Assembly: GCF_047495875.1 (NCBI RefSeq)
Contig: NC_092462.1
Coordinates: 41,701,669-41,765,668 of the forward strand
Source: Pithys albifrons albifrons
Taxonomy: Eukaryota > Chordata > Aves > Passeriformes > Thamnophilidae
Direction: 5' to 3'
Length of the DNA: 64,000 bases
This document shows, one piece after another, positions 13,200-28,100 of this stretch (positions are counted from its first letter, which is position 1; every line of letters starts with the position of its first letter). A model generated the notes under the pieces. The model saw nothing but the letters and a program-made list of their open reading frames with translations. It searched no databases and had not been told where the DNA came from. Made by a program: the position numbers and the translations under genes.

Positions 13200-16100
13200 C
13201 TAAAAAAAAAATACAGCTATTAGTGAGTAGTTAAAACATTTTGCTTGCTTTAGTTCCAGCTAAATTTTTGAAGGAATAAAAAAACCCCAAACCACCACGT
13301 CCTTGGATTCACATAGTTTTCTTTTCTATGGGAGCCAATTATAGTGCACCATACTGAGAGAAAGCTGGACAAGAAAGACTAAGACAAAAAGACACATGGG
13401 GTGGGTTAGCCTGTATATTCTTCAGCTATTGGAGTTCATAAATTACCCAGGAGTCAAAGGACTTTTAACAACTCAGCTGCAGGTGATGGCACCGTGTTAC
13501 CAGGGCTGGGATTTTTGTTCATATATATTAATATTTCAAGTATTTTTAACGTATATTTACAGATATAGGTACACATATAGGTATCCAGAAAAATACTTAA
13601 ATATACTGCATACATATGTATATATAGAAGATATTGGGAGTATATTCTGATAATATTGATATTTTAATCTTTTTTTCTGCCAAGTTTTCAAAATCACTTT
13701 TAAACTTTATGTCAATATATTAAAATATTTTTGTGCTAGGGGAATAGATCACATTAAGCATCATACTGGGTAAAACCCAAACTAGTTAAGAGGGATTCAT
13801 TTAAAAATTGTAACTTCAGAACTGTAAAATTAATACTGCCACAAAATGTTTCCTTTTATTATCATTAGAGCATCTGCTACAGTAATTAGCAAGGAGGGTA
13901 CTTGGGGACCCAGAATATATTTTCCAATCTATCAGTAAACAAAAGATTATGCAAATAGTTTGGATTTAGTGCCTAATTAAGCTTTGCAGTTCAGTTCAAG
14001 AGATTCATTAAGTACCACCTACATCCTTACAAATCAATACAAGGATAAGTAACAGTCAACACAGAAAAGCACATGCTGCTGACCACAGAAACTCTGAATG
14101 CTTTGTCCAGAATAGTAATCTGAAATGCAAAAAACATTTGTCACCCTGGAGAAGTTACAAGATTTGACTTGCAAGAGAATGATTTATGCTTCTTAGTCAA
14201 ATAGTCTTAGTAGACAGGAAATACACTAAAGGACTAAAACTGAATTTCAAGTACTGCTGTGTTTTTCCATGGATGTTTCTCAGCCCAGGAGGTATCTTTC
14301 ATCCTAAAATTTTATCTGTCAGAATTGTTATGTTTGCAAATTTTTCAAAGTCTTTATATGAATATTGTAAAACTTTTTAGCGTTGCAAAGCCTCCCTGAC
14401 TGCATAATTAGCCTCACCCACAGCATGTTACTCCTATCCAACTTGCTATTGAACAGATTGTCTTTAGGTATCTCTGTCAGTGTCTTTAAAAAGCCCACTC
14501 TTCAAACATTTTTCAGATTTTCATTACTTTAAGGCAAATATTCCAGGTCTTATGCTTTTCTCAGAAAAAAAAGATGACCAAAGAACTGGGATAGTTATAG
14601 GCACCATAAATTAATTTTGGGTGGCTGGTTTGACACCTTCCCAAAGTGACTGCAATAAAAAGATACTAAAGTTTCAATAAGGATCAGGTTATTCACAAAG
14701 AAAAATAAAATCAGCTGGTCATTTCAGTCCAACTCATGTGATGATATGATGATTCGGGTTCTAGGGGACTGCTGGAGATCATCTCATCTAACCTCCTGCT
14801 CAAAGCAGGACCAACCATCATGTTTGCAATTTCACTTGCATCCCATAACAAACCCAGTGATTTTCTCATACAACTGTTATGAAATTGAAATATAACCATA
14901 CCATACAGGAGGCAAAAGAATGGTGCAACAGTCTGCCAATCCAGTATCTTTTACAGAGCAAGCCATCTACAAGCACCAGAGAAGAATGAAATGCTGCACA
15001 ATGCAAAGAAGAAAAGCATTTTTTTCTCCTTTCCAAAGTAAAAATAGTTAATTCAAAGTTCTCTCACCTGTATATAACACCTGCCAAATCAAACATCCGC
15101 CGTGCAGCTGTCATTTCTGTAGTGTCATGGTACTTGTCAGACATAAAAATAACTTCCTTTATGCCTAAAGGAGTCATATAGAAAAAATGTTAGAATTACA
15201 CTGAAAAAAATAGTAATGTCTGGTGCACAATATCAGAAAAGGCAGCATTCACCCACATGCTCTACAACTCCTTGGTACACCTCTATTTATAGATGTATGC
15301 TGTCTCAAATTGCTGAATGATATATGCCTGAATTACTTAGGCAGGGGAGAAGCATAAAAGCTTCAAAAAAGAATTCACAAGGTTTCAGAGCCTATCAACA
15401 TCTTCCCGTGTTTGCCAGACAACATGAATATCAATACATTGCAATTTAGTGATGATCTAAGTGCATAAGGAAAAGGATGAGTGACTACACTGAGAACAAG
15501 GAGCCAATCTACCTTAAAGACCATTTGATTTCGATTTTATAAATAAGACACTTGTAGCATAAATGCAGAATAACATCATCTTTCCCTCTTCACCTCTCTT
15601 GATTTCAAACCTTAGTGAACCAAAATAAAGAAGCATTCTGTTTGCTACTTTCTTCCCAGATTACTGTGGCCATTAGTAGTGAAACTCCCCAGAACAGCAG
15701 TCCATGCTGGGATAGCATGACTTCACTCAATGAGCAAGTATGTGCTAGTTTAAGCAGTGATTTTTACAGAACTGAAGCCTGCTGCAGATACTGCCTAATG
15801 TGAAGAAGGAGACACATTTAGGCCAGCACACTTTGCTGCAGTGGCACAGATTTATAACAATTGTAATGAAAGATATAATTAAAGTGGGATCATAGCAGTC
15901 TTATGACATTTATGAGCAAAGATATTTTAAAATCTTCAAATATCTACCATGCATCACATTCAAATTAAAATTTCATGTGTATATACTCCCAACAGACCTT
16001 TTGTCATGCAGAAGTTTATTTCTTTCTGCCCTATTCTATTCAATGTGTCAGAGCACAGTAAAATTGGCAGTAATTATATGCAAAGCTTGTGTTGTTCTTT

Positions 16101-19100
16101 GGCAGCTCCTGGTCTACAAAGTTACAAACCCAAATTAGAAGTACGATTAGAATCACAGAAAATGTAATTAGCACTGGAAAAATTTGGCACCATTCAGATG
16201 CAAAAAACCCACAAGTAGCAGCTTACGAAGTTGACAGTGCACTTAATTTAGATCCAAGATCAGTAATTCAACATCAAATACCTCTATAAGATCCCAGTGA
16301 GCCGGCAGCACTGCAACCCTGCAAAATCAAGCTGGCACTACTGCTTACCTGCCTGGATGATGAGCTTTGCACATTCATTACATGGAAATAAGGCAACATA
16401 CATGCTGCAGCCATTCACGTCAGCTGAGTTTTTGTTCATGATGGCATTCAATTCGGCGTGGCACACTGATTAAACAAAAAAAGAAACAATTCGTAATACT
16501 GATCTTCAAAATAAATCAGTCAAACTAAAATTCAAGTGTTACAATATAACTGCTTGTATCTTTTCAAAGGCAAATAGCTTGCACAGCTTGTCATAAAGGG
16601 CAGAGGAAGAAATAAAAGCAGAAATACCAAGATCGATGAAGGTCAATTGTTCTGACCAGGCTGCCGATTAGTAATGATATCATTAAGTGCATTAGCATTG
16701 CCATTTGCTAACACCTATTGCAGGCAACAAAGCCGCAGGCTGTGGGCCAAGTAGTTGCAACCACCCTAAGTGAAGCAATATCTCACAGCTTCACAACTCC
16801 CTGGAGTATCTAATTGCCAGTATAAAACAGCTCATTTATGTGTTTACATGCACAGATAGGAACAGTCTTACGGCTGTAACAGTGCGCTGTGCACTCTTAA
16901 AGGCAGGAGAATCATGAAGTAAAACTGAGCAGCTCTGTCCTCTGGGTCTCAGAACGGCTCTGCGCTGCTGCATGACTCTCTCACCCCAGAATACACAAGA
17001 CACACTCAACCATAAAAATGCCCCAACTTTAATATTAAACTGACTTTACTGCTCATTAAAAGGTGCCAGACTTCCCAAGCAGGAAAACAGAGTCCTGTGT
17101 TTCTCCATGGATTTGAGATAGGCCAGGTAGCAACAGACCATCCTGCCTTATTCCACCATAACACAACAGCCTTTTCTGGACAGACAGCACCTTAGGGCTT
17201 GTGTTTTAAGGCACACATCAACAGATTAGCTGATGTGTTACCAACACAGGTGAGAAGAGCACAGTTTCTGGGCCATCCACAACGACCTCTGAAAAAAACA
17301 TTAAGATCTCTCTGAGAACTTCCTGTTTACTCCTAGGAATAACAGCGAGTTGCATAATTTATATACCTACCTACTAAGAAACTGCCTGCTGCCCTGACTT
17401 TATAAACAGATGCTGAAGGGAGGTGTGGGTTTGAGCTCATTTAGAGGCAACATTAGAGTTTTTCCATTCCTTGTTTTGAAGAACAGATTTTTAAAAAAGT
17501 AGTTTCCCTCTCCCTTGAGTCCATGAAAAAATTAAAACAGTTTCATAGCACAGCTTCACAGTAAACTTGGTATCATATGCTGACCCCTGCGTGAATGATT
17601 TCACCACACAAACAACTGAGTGCAGTACCTTCAACATGCAGGAATCCTTGCTGAATGGAAATGTTTTCTGTATGAGCCAAATGTCTACCTGGAACTGTCT
17701 ATGTAACAGCTAATGCACTACATATTTACAGCCTAATTTACAGCATGCTAACCTTCCCATACAGGCGAGTCTCAAAGGACCAAACACTTGCTAAAGACGG
17801 CTCAGTATTGGCTTCTACCATGCCCATGTTATGCTGTCCACATACCTTCTTGTAACTAGTAAAGCCAGACACTAACACAAAAAAATAGGAAATTTAAATA
17901 AAAACAACCAACACCCAAAAGCCAACCCAAGCACCACCACATTACGGTTTCTTTTACTATGATTATTGTTTCTATTGCAACTGTTATCGAGTCACGTTTT
18001 TTTTTAAATATATGCCATTAAGTGTAACATAAACAGTTACATGAACATATACATTTAGAAAATCCAGAAAATATGTTGAACTCCAAGTATATTACTAAGT
18101 TACAACAATCTTATGTAGCTTTCACAATAAATAGAGAACTAATTTTCTGAGGTTACACAGGATTAAGTGAAAACGAGTGTCATTATTTCAACAACTGGAA
18201 CTAGGTTATGTCAACAGAACAGAAACTTACGTTCTGGGCAGCAGTCTAAAACATCGAAGGCCCCCAGAAAGAAGGACGTTTTCAAAGTCTCACGGAACTA
18301 AAAAAACCCAAAACTATTTCCTTCAGTAAATATTTTTCTTTCATTAAAACTCAGAAATTTTCAGCCATAAAACCAAACAAGTTTTATTAGTAGTACTGCA
18401 ACAAGTTTCCTTCCTGAACTGATGAGAGAGAAAGATTCTTTTGGCAGACTTCTACAAGCTTTCAACAACAAACCTCTTCCCAAGCAAAAATGATCAGGCC
18501 AAAAATAACTGATAGAAGATAATCAGCTGGAGCAAGGGAAAAGGAGAAATTTTTTTCCTGATCATTTTAACACTATCTAAAGCTAAGTATGATTACAAGC
18601 CTCCAGTGTGGACAGAAGACACAGAGAAAGCAGTAAGAAACAGACTAATCATTCCAAGACAAAAACTACCCAGGGCTCCAACAGATCCAGCAGGCTTCCA
18701 TTTCAAATAGAAAAAGTAGGATTTTTATGCACACAGTAGCCTAACCAAGTATTTCTTAATGAACTTCCTGCAGAAGGTTGTACAGGACTAGAACTTCCAG
18801 AAGTCATCTTTTCCCATCCAGTATCACTTTTTTTTATTCTACTGGGCAAATAAATACAAAATCATTTTGGCTCAGTTGCTGTGATTTTTAAGAATATTCT
18901 GGAGAACTGTCATTACACATATCTTTGTTTTATGTATTTCCCTGGGTATCTGCTACTGGCCCCTGTAAGGGAAATTATGCTAGATGGTCCTTAGGAAGGT
19001 ATTGGCATCAGACAAATACTTTTAGGCTTTGACACATGACTCTCAATTCCCTCTTACTCCTATTCACCTCTCTCTGACAGGCATCAGTAAGGTAAGGTAG

Positions 19101-22100
19101 TTTATAATCCCCATATTTTTCTTATAACCCTGTCAAGCTTTATTAGGAGACAGAAAACAAATCCAGGAGACCAAAATCTCTCTTGTTAATGACTAAGTAG
19201 TTCACACTTGGGATGTTATGCAGTTTTCTAGTCTGTTAAGAGCTCCTGCTAATAGTTACAAATTGTTCTGAGATAGTAAGAACTAACTTAAAGTAACATT
19301 TCACAGGTGGCACAGTATTCAACACTCTCAAAACTGTATATTTAAGCTGACTTAAATAGGTAGTTTCTAGTAAAACTAAGAATTTTTATAATACCCTATG
19401 AGGGGCTCCAAAGTTTTGGGGGTTTTCTAAATAATACTCATGTATAGCCAACACAGTAAGTCTGCAACACTGGTTTCCATTCTAGAAAAATGGCTTGAAA
19501 AGTATTCTCAAAAGGCTTCATTAGCTGAAGAAATAACCATGCAATGAGAAGTTAAGTGTGTGTTCTGACATTCCCACCACCTGCTACTATTTCGTGACAG
19601 GGGTAAAAAAAAAAAGAAAAAAAAAAAAGAAAAAAGCAGATGAATGTCTGCTTCATTACTGGTAGTATTAATTGCCAGTGTTTCCATCTTCTCATTGCAT
19701 ACTGGTTTGTGTTGCATGTATGAGGTAGTACTCATCCTTAAACCCTCCTGTAAATAAGAGACCCTTACTTGCTCTTTAAATGGTAAATGTTCAGGAATTG
19801 AACACTTAAGATGAACGTGTTCTCAGTGGGTTGCAGAGTCAGAAGTACAGTTCCAACGTACTAAAAGGGTTCTGACTAGAAATTTTTTAACAACCACAGG
19901 ACTAGTCAAAGTATTTCTCAATACTGTTTAGAGGCTTACATGCTTGATGAAGGGCATGGTAGGGACCACCATAACTTTAAAGAAGCAGTCAGAAGGGCTA
20001 GGGGGAATGGCTTTTTATAAATTACCAACTGAGCCAGACTAGGAATTTTGAGAAAAAAATAAATATGGTGTTACATTTGAAAAGAATACATTTCAATGTA
20101 TATAAATTGTCACACAAAGTTTTGACTTATGTATTAACATAAGTCTTTACACTGACATAGTAACCAACTTGATAAAGATTATGGCTTCTCAGTACAGATG
20201 CATGGTAATAGCACAGCATTCTTCAACATAAACCTGGCACAGAAATGGATACTGGAGTTCTGTAATTTGGCCTACTTCTTTTTGGCCTCTTGGTAAAATC
20301 TTCACCTTTTCTTGTTCAGCCTTTGTCCACCCCACCTTTATCCAAGCTCCACCTACCAGTTATCCTTTACTTGCTGGGTATCTGGCATTGAACACAGCAA
20401 GAAGTACAGAAGGTAGCAAAATACTAATTAAAAGAATGGAGTCCGGAGTGACAACCACTGGCAACAGCGGTTGATGGATCTAGAATTTGTAGAATGACTT
20501 TTTCAACCTTTCTGAAATTGCAGGGATGGTTGCTGGTCACTGCATTAGGGGCAGGCAGGACACTGGTGCTGGGCTGACACTGCCCTCAGCCCTTCCTGCT
20601 CGTCTCTTTCCTGCTCTGTGTGCTGGAGAAGAGCAGTTGTTCTGGTCAGGGCACAGAGGCAAGGAGGGATAACAGCACCAGATTTTCTTGGAGTCCTGGC
20701 CTCTTCAGGCTGCAGTAACAAAGACGGAACAGCCTCAGCCTCACTGCTTTCTTCCATGAATAAGGAGAACTGGGAAGTAAAGATGAGAACCACTCAGCCC
20801 ATTTGTGAATATCACAAAACCAGCCAGGCTCAGACAGATAAGCCCCTCTCATTAAGCCTAATTTACCCTATTTGCCAGTCCCTCCCATTCTGCTCCAAGT
20901 TGGTTCTACTCTCAGCAGAACAGAGGCATTTCTCAGTGGGCAAGCAGAACAAGAGAAATTATTCTTGGTGTTTCCAAATCTCCAAACTTTCTACAGATTT
21001 GATGTATGACATCAGAATTGGACAAAAATCCATGCAGGACGAGAGTAAGTGGAGTACTCCATGAGTAAGTGGAGACTGTCTCCTATAGATCCCCTTTCCA
21101 GCTGAAGTCTCAGCTTTGCACTGCCAAATGGATAGAGAGCATCACACCTCTTCATAGGGCCTTATCAAATTTTGTGCTGTCAAAATAACAGCTTCTATAA
21201 AACCAACATTTGTCTGAATAACAATGAGTGTTCATTTATCTGAAAAATTGACAAAAAGCTCATAATCCTAACATGAGGAAGTGCTGGTAACAGTTTGTTT
21301 CACTTTTCACAGCAGGTACTGTTCAATTGGAGCATCCTTTTTGCCACAGCACATACTTTACTATATCTGAACTTGTATAAATATTTGTAAGTATATTTAC
21401 TCAGTATCTTCTATATTGCTCAGAGGTTTCTAAATTTGTCAGTCATTTTAATTGAAAACTTAATTAGAGACTGGTTGTCAAATGGATGTTCTTAGATTAC
21501 AGTGGAGACAGAGGGCATAACAGAAGCACAGCAACAAACATTACTGGGAATATTTGTGTAAAAAAAATGTTGTATTTTAAAATGATTGTTGAGAGAAAAC
21601 TGAGCATCATCAAATCCTTGGATTCATCCAACAGAAACAGAGGGCACATTTTTGACTATAAAAGCCAGAATTTTGCCTAATTATTAAGAAGCTTCTGCTC
21701 ACAGTACTGAATATGCTTCAGGAGGAGCTTTTAGTAACACATTAGTCAAGAAGGTATTCAAAGTTGGCCTTCCCTTTCTCTCATGTGCACAGACACATCC
21801 CCACTGCTGTCACTGACTGGCAGCCTGGAAACAGCCAGTTCCAACATAACAAGGAAATCCTGAATTTGTGCAGTGAAAAATGGCATTCTGCAAAACACCC
21901 TGTGCTTTCTGATATAGCAAGGCTATACTACTGAACTGCTCAAATATACACCACAGACAGAAGGAAGAGTTTTAATTCACTTCAAGACTCTCATAAGGAA
22001 TGCACAGTATCAATACAGGTGGATTCACAGTCACTATTCCAGTAATATCCAAATGCCTTGCAAACATTTGCATCCTCTAGGGTAAAGTGAGCACTACTTA

Positions 22101-25100
22101 CCACATTTTGATGCCTTCTTTTAGTAGCAGCTCAGGTTTCATAGATTTCTTGATCAAGCATAACCCTGTCCCTAATAATAAGCTGAGCAGAACCCACACT
22201 TGAGGGGGTGGGATATGTACAGTGTATTGCAGCAGACATAGATAACCAAGACACTGGTGAATTTCAAACCAACAAGGTTAAAGATACAGCAAAATTCAAG
22301 AGTCACAGGACTCGTTTAAGCTTTACAACAGAAGTTCAAAAGGTAATTATTATCAGTAAGTGCACGGTAAATCACATTGAATAAGAAAAGCTAAAAGAAC
22401 AATCCTGGCACAAACAAGAACCTATACACTAACCACAGAAAAATTTAGAGTGGAAATTGGAAGTTTTCTAGCTGCAAAACAGTAGATCTGATCAGAGCTG
22501 TGGGGTCAATGCATCCATCAGTTCTGCTGGAGCTCAATAAATTTATTATAGAATCATCTAACACATTTATCCAAAGATAGCCTGTGGGTCCAATCCCCCA
22601 CTATGTCTCTGCTGCTATACACAGACAGGGCCAGGGACTGATCCTTGGCCCTGAGGCCAACTGGCTTGTGTACCTCTCACTCAGGACTCCATCAGCATTA
22701 CACGGCACTTGGCCCTGGGTTTCCTCAAGGCTCCATGTTCTCAAGAGTCCCACGACACCACATACTTATTCTGTATGTCTCAGTTCAAAGTGCATAAAGA
22801 AGTGAGATGACTTTTTGCAGTCCACCAGAGAGGTATTGTCAGAGCATGAAACAGAGTATGCATTGCATATCCCCCAGTATGGCCTGAGGGGAGGAGGAGG
22901 GTTAAGCATACCCTCTCAGCAGGCTTTGCATTATAAGCCTATACAGGATGACTGTTTTCTTGCAGCCTTTTTTCTACCGTGCCCTCTGGAGCACCACTGG
23001 AAGAGCAATACTCGGGCTTTGTTCTGGAGAAAGGTAGTGAAAGTGGTCCAAAACAGATGGGAAGTGAGCTAATGTTTATGCCTCACCTACAACAGTACAT
23101 AAGACCAGGAGGTCAGCATTCAGATCCTCCTCCAGCCTTTTTCTGTAGCACTGCAGGTGCATGAAATAGCCCTAGAAGACACCTTCCAACTTAGTGTGGT
23201 GGTACATGCACAATTACCATCATCTTTATCTAATAAGCTACACTGCAGCTCTAGTGATGACAGTGTCACTATTCCCACAGTTAGCTAATGGAGCACACAG
23301 TAAGGTTGTACCATCCCTGAACAAGCCAATCAGGAAAAAGCAAGGATAAAAAGTTCAATTTCCACAAATGCTGTGATGATTAGCAAAAGCAGAAAGGAAA
23401 ACATGACAGTTTAATGAGATTTTAGCAGCAATTCTATGTGTCTCTGCATCTACAAGAATTTTTTTAAGTAGCAGGGTTTTTTTTATATATATACTTGTCT
23501 GGTCTGTCAACTGTGCTATCAAGATTAATAAGAAACAGCTAGAGTTTAAATGATCTGTGAATTACAAAATAGCTTGTTTATTCATCACAGCAACACTTTG
23601 TGTTACAAAGTTGTGATATTTTTTAATGAGGTGAACACTAAGATTCTGGGGGGGAAAGGCAGTAGTCAGACCACTTGTTTCTCCAAACTGTTACTGGTTG
23701 GTGCATTTTTCAAACCACATCCTCCACATCTTTTGGAGTCAGAGTTAAGCTAAAAAAAATAAAGAACTTCTCAGATCATCTTATACAAAGATTCATCACA
23801 GTACTTTTAATTCAGTCACCTTAAAGTGCCTGGAACATGATCAGATGGCAAAAACCACCCACAATGATCTTAGTTCAGAATGGAGACCTTACAGCACCAT
23901 AAAGATTCAACCAAAATCAATATTCTGTTCTCAGTGTTTTATATTTAATCAATTAGCTAACACTTGTTTCCTCACCCTATAAATAAAGAGCAGTCATACC
24001 AAGTTGTACCATTATGGTCACAGCATTGTATGTAAAACCAATGGTTTAGGGCAGACTTCAAATTTGGCCCTATTCTGGGAATACATCTCTAATGAAAAAT
24101 TATATGAAATAGTCTCAAGCTTAAGGGTTAACATTAGAGGTTTTATAATAAATTGGTAAAGTGAACAAGGACAAAGCACAGGGGGTTTAAGAACTCAAAA
24201 GTATCAAACTGATGGATTATGTGCTCAGCCACAGCATATCGTCTTCCACTTCAATGCTATGGGAAACCAGAAAATGTAATGCTGCTTTTTAAAGAGAGCT
24301 CAGGCTATGTCAAAACTCATACAAGTTTAATTTCTCTATCAGACCAATTGTTAAAAGTTACAAGTGAGAAACAGAATTAGTAGGCAGAGATAAATACTGT
24401 ACACTGGAAAAGAGCCAGTATTTCTTTGCAAAGGGTGAACTCTGGTGCTTTTTTCCCCCCACCCATGCAGGGAGAAGGGAAAATTTCTCAAGGCTCTTGT
24501 TCTGTTTGTTATTCCTTCCCCTGCCCAGGACAGGCTGAGATGCAGCACAGCATGAAGGAGCTCCTAATGCTTGTTGTTCCTGTACCCCTGGCTTCTGCTG
24601 CATTGGTCTCACCCAGAGGTGCAGCCGGGCCAGAGTGGATACAGAAAGATGAAGGGGGACGTAAGGAAGCACAGGGAATGTATGGTCTCTTACCAGTCCT
24701 AACCAAGGTTTCTTCCCAACATCAGCTAGGCAGGTCACAAGGCAGCTCTCAATCCCATTTCCATGCCCAGCAGACAGCAGGCATGGCACAAAGCCTGAGG
24801 CAGCCCAGTCTCCAGTTCCTGCAAACTGCACCAGGCTCAAAGGAGTAACTATACAGCCCTGCTCAGAGGTGCACTAAGAGTCAGAAAATCCTTCAGAGCA
24901 CACTTACAAACTATGTCAACTGCAGACACAAGCAGCATCCAGAGCAGCACTCAGCCACATTTACCAGGAAACCATCCTTCTTCATTCCCTTTGCCCATTT
25001 AGCACATGTGAATCAAATCAGAGGCTGGAAGGAACAATGAAAGCCACCTCACCCATAGGATAGAGCCACTGCACACTACATGAGGCAAGAGAGGTACAGA

Positions 25101-28100
25101 ATGACAGAATGCAATCACCAGCTTCAGGACAAACGGAATTCAGCTCCTTCCTAAGTATTACCTGTGCCATCAACACCTGACATGGAAATTTCCCACAACC
25201 ACTGGAGTTTACAATTTTAATACCTACATTTCAGACCCAGTTATTGGTTTTGCATATACAGTCTCTGTAATTTCTGCAGAGATGAACACACTGCAACTGT
25301 GAGCTGCTTTCTATTTACAAACTTGCACTATCCAATCCAAAATGGCTAATATTTATGAACATATTTCACCAGGAAGTCAGACTTTCATAAAAACCATGAT
25401 TTTTATCCTGCTGTACCACATATTGGCACATTAACAAAATCAGGTGAGTGAAGAAAAATTGATTGATACTTCACCAGCCGAACTTTCACAGTTAGAGATA
25501 TCACAAGTCTAACCTGTCAACCACAAGAAGCCTTACCATAAGGATATTTTGTGTCCAGTCTATTTTCTGCTGTTCTTGTCCAGGGTAGTACATCATCGCT
25601 GCAACCATTAGGCATCCCATTGTAGCCAATTCCAACAATCTTGTTTTCTGAATTTACAATGCAGGCACCAACCTAAATAAAATCAGATAAATGGATTGCA
25701 AAACAGCATATCAGCAACGAAGATGAGATGTGAATAGTTAGTCCTACAATTTTGAATTAAGTAATAAAATTTGCATTTAAGATATTAACAAGGCTACAAT
25801 TGTACCTAAATTGTGGAGCTTTAAAATAAATCAGGGCAGAGGCAACCCTGCTACCCCTTTGGTTGTGCCATTCCCATCCCAGCCTGCCAGCACTACTCCT
25901 TGTCTGATCATGAAGTGAACCCAGTTCAGGGTGGAGAAACAGCACTGATTTACTGATTTAACCCTAGTAAACATGTCAGTTCAACTGCCCAAACTAGCTT
26001 TTCCAGCAGCAGTATGCCCAGCAGCAGCCAAAGAAAAGGTATGAAAGGTAGAAATACAGAAATACAGTAGTGTTGGCTTATGCAGGCTTCACAAGCCTTT
26101 ATGGCTTGTTTACACAAATATGCACTAAAATACCAGACCTTTTAACTCCCACTTTGCATTGCTTCAATCCAAGTCTACACAGGGACTTTTTTTACAGAAT
26201 TATTTAAGTGTCCCATTTTTATGTTTTCTGCCCATATTATTCACTGAAACGGCAACAGTACTGATTTTAATTCACACAATGTGTTTATCAACCAGCTCTT
26301 GGGTAACAAAGATTTAGCCCCAAGTGAAAAACGTTCAGTGAGCCAAGTGCTGTAACATACAGAAGGCAGTGAGTAATTGAACAGATTGTTTTTCTGGGAT
26401 TTGCTTCCTGAATTTTTTCACACAAAGGAAGACTAACAGGACATCCAGCAGAACACCATGTATCAGGAGGGGTATCAATCACCTCAAATCAATATTGAAA
26501 AATACTAAATAGAGGCACGTGAAAGATGCAAAAAATGGGGACAGTGAAGCAGAGGGAAAAGGGGATCCTGAGGGAGGAACCAAACTAGAAGAAAATTGTC
26601 AACCCAAGAACAAACAAGCAAATACTCTTACAGGTGAGGAAAGGAAACTTGGAAAAATGCTGTGTCTCAAAAAATTACAAACTGAAACTTTCAGCAGTCT
26701 TATCCTTCTCTCAAAGGACTATATTTACTGGGAAAAGGAGAGAAAATTCGAGCACTATGTTAATTTCCAGATGAAAAGATGATACACAAAATTCCAAGCC
26801 ACAAATGTACACACAGAATTATACACAAGGTCAGCCCCAATAACAGAATTTCTGTAACAAAAGGTGCTGACTATGTTAAAAACTGAATAGCTATACACTG
26901 AAATAACTTTTATTAAGAAATCCCTGAAAGTGCTACATATGCATCTGATGCAATGTGCAATAAAGATTAGGTTATGTTATTACTATATGTTGCCTTCTTA
27001 CCTGAGAGCTTGGATCCTTACTTCTTTGTGCTGACAAAAAAGCTACTGCCATAAAATATTCAGGCCATTCCAAATAATCCTCTCGTTTTTTGCAGGATGC
27101 TTCACTGCTGAAACTATAGTTTACAGAAAAAAAACAGCCATCAGTAAGCAACACAGACCTAAGAGCTACCACAAACTGTATTCTTTTAATGTGCATAAGT
27201 TTAAAGGATCAGAATATGGCTAAGACCACATATTCACTAATATTTTAACAGTAAAACCAACAGTGATATGTGCTTTCCAGGAACTTGTATAAGCAACATT
27301 TCCTTTCAGGGAACAAGCATCCAAGCACAGTTAGAAATTTCAGTTTTAGATAAGAAGGTTGAGGTATTCAGAGCACTGAGCTATTCAAAGACAGAGCAAT
27401 TTATCCTTTTTAGATAACACCTTCTATCTTTCTAAGTTTCAGGTATATCATGTACTGGCATTCTTCTCACCCAAACAACATAATCTTTTTTATGATGACC
27501 ACGATAACTGCAAGCCTCTAATCTAAGTTATTTTGTACTTCTGCCTATGACAAGTGCTTGCTAGATTTCTATTTGGTAGCTTCCTCTACATGTAGTCATT
27601 CATTTCTGACAGTACAGTTATCACTGTAAGTTTGCCTCTTGTTACAATATTTACCACCAGAAATCTAAGGCCATTCCAACAGTTCCCTGCTAAGTTTCCC
27701 TTGAGATTATGTGCTATAAAAGCCTTCTGAAAACTGACAGGAGATAGGTTCTAGAACTTTGCCTTCAGATATAACGTGTAGAAGTAACACAAAAGGTGGC
27801 TTCTTTCCCTGCACTGAAGGGCATATTTGGGGGAAGGAGGAGGGAAAAACAGGTGATGCATCATTTTCATTTTCTCTTGCCTGCTTATGGTGGAAACCTG
27901 CTTGGCCAGTGTTAAGACACAACAGGGAAATTTCTGTGCTTTCCAACTCAAAGAAAAGAAAGACATCTCCCTCCCATCTCCACCCACATATCTAAGCTTT
28001 GAAAATTTCAAGGAAAAGATCAAAGTCAAAGAAATTTCCCCAAACTGTCACACCTATTATTGCTACAACTTGAAAAACACCCCAAACACAATGATTAGCC

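Noticed and set aside
20618..21064. 148-codon frame in DCTD intron 3, plus strand
   Set aside because: Antisense to an intron, no domain recognised, competing frames on the other strand.
22550..22640. TAGAATCATCTAA as a CR1 tail
   Set aside because: The sequence after it does not follow the CR1 3' block.
24990..25130. Possible degenerate CR1 end around AATCAGAGGCTGGAAGG
   Set aside because: The match is too short and not colinear with the CR1 tail.
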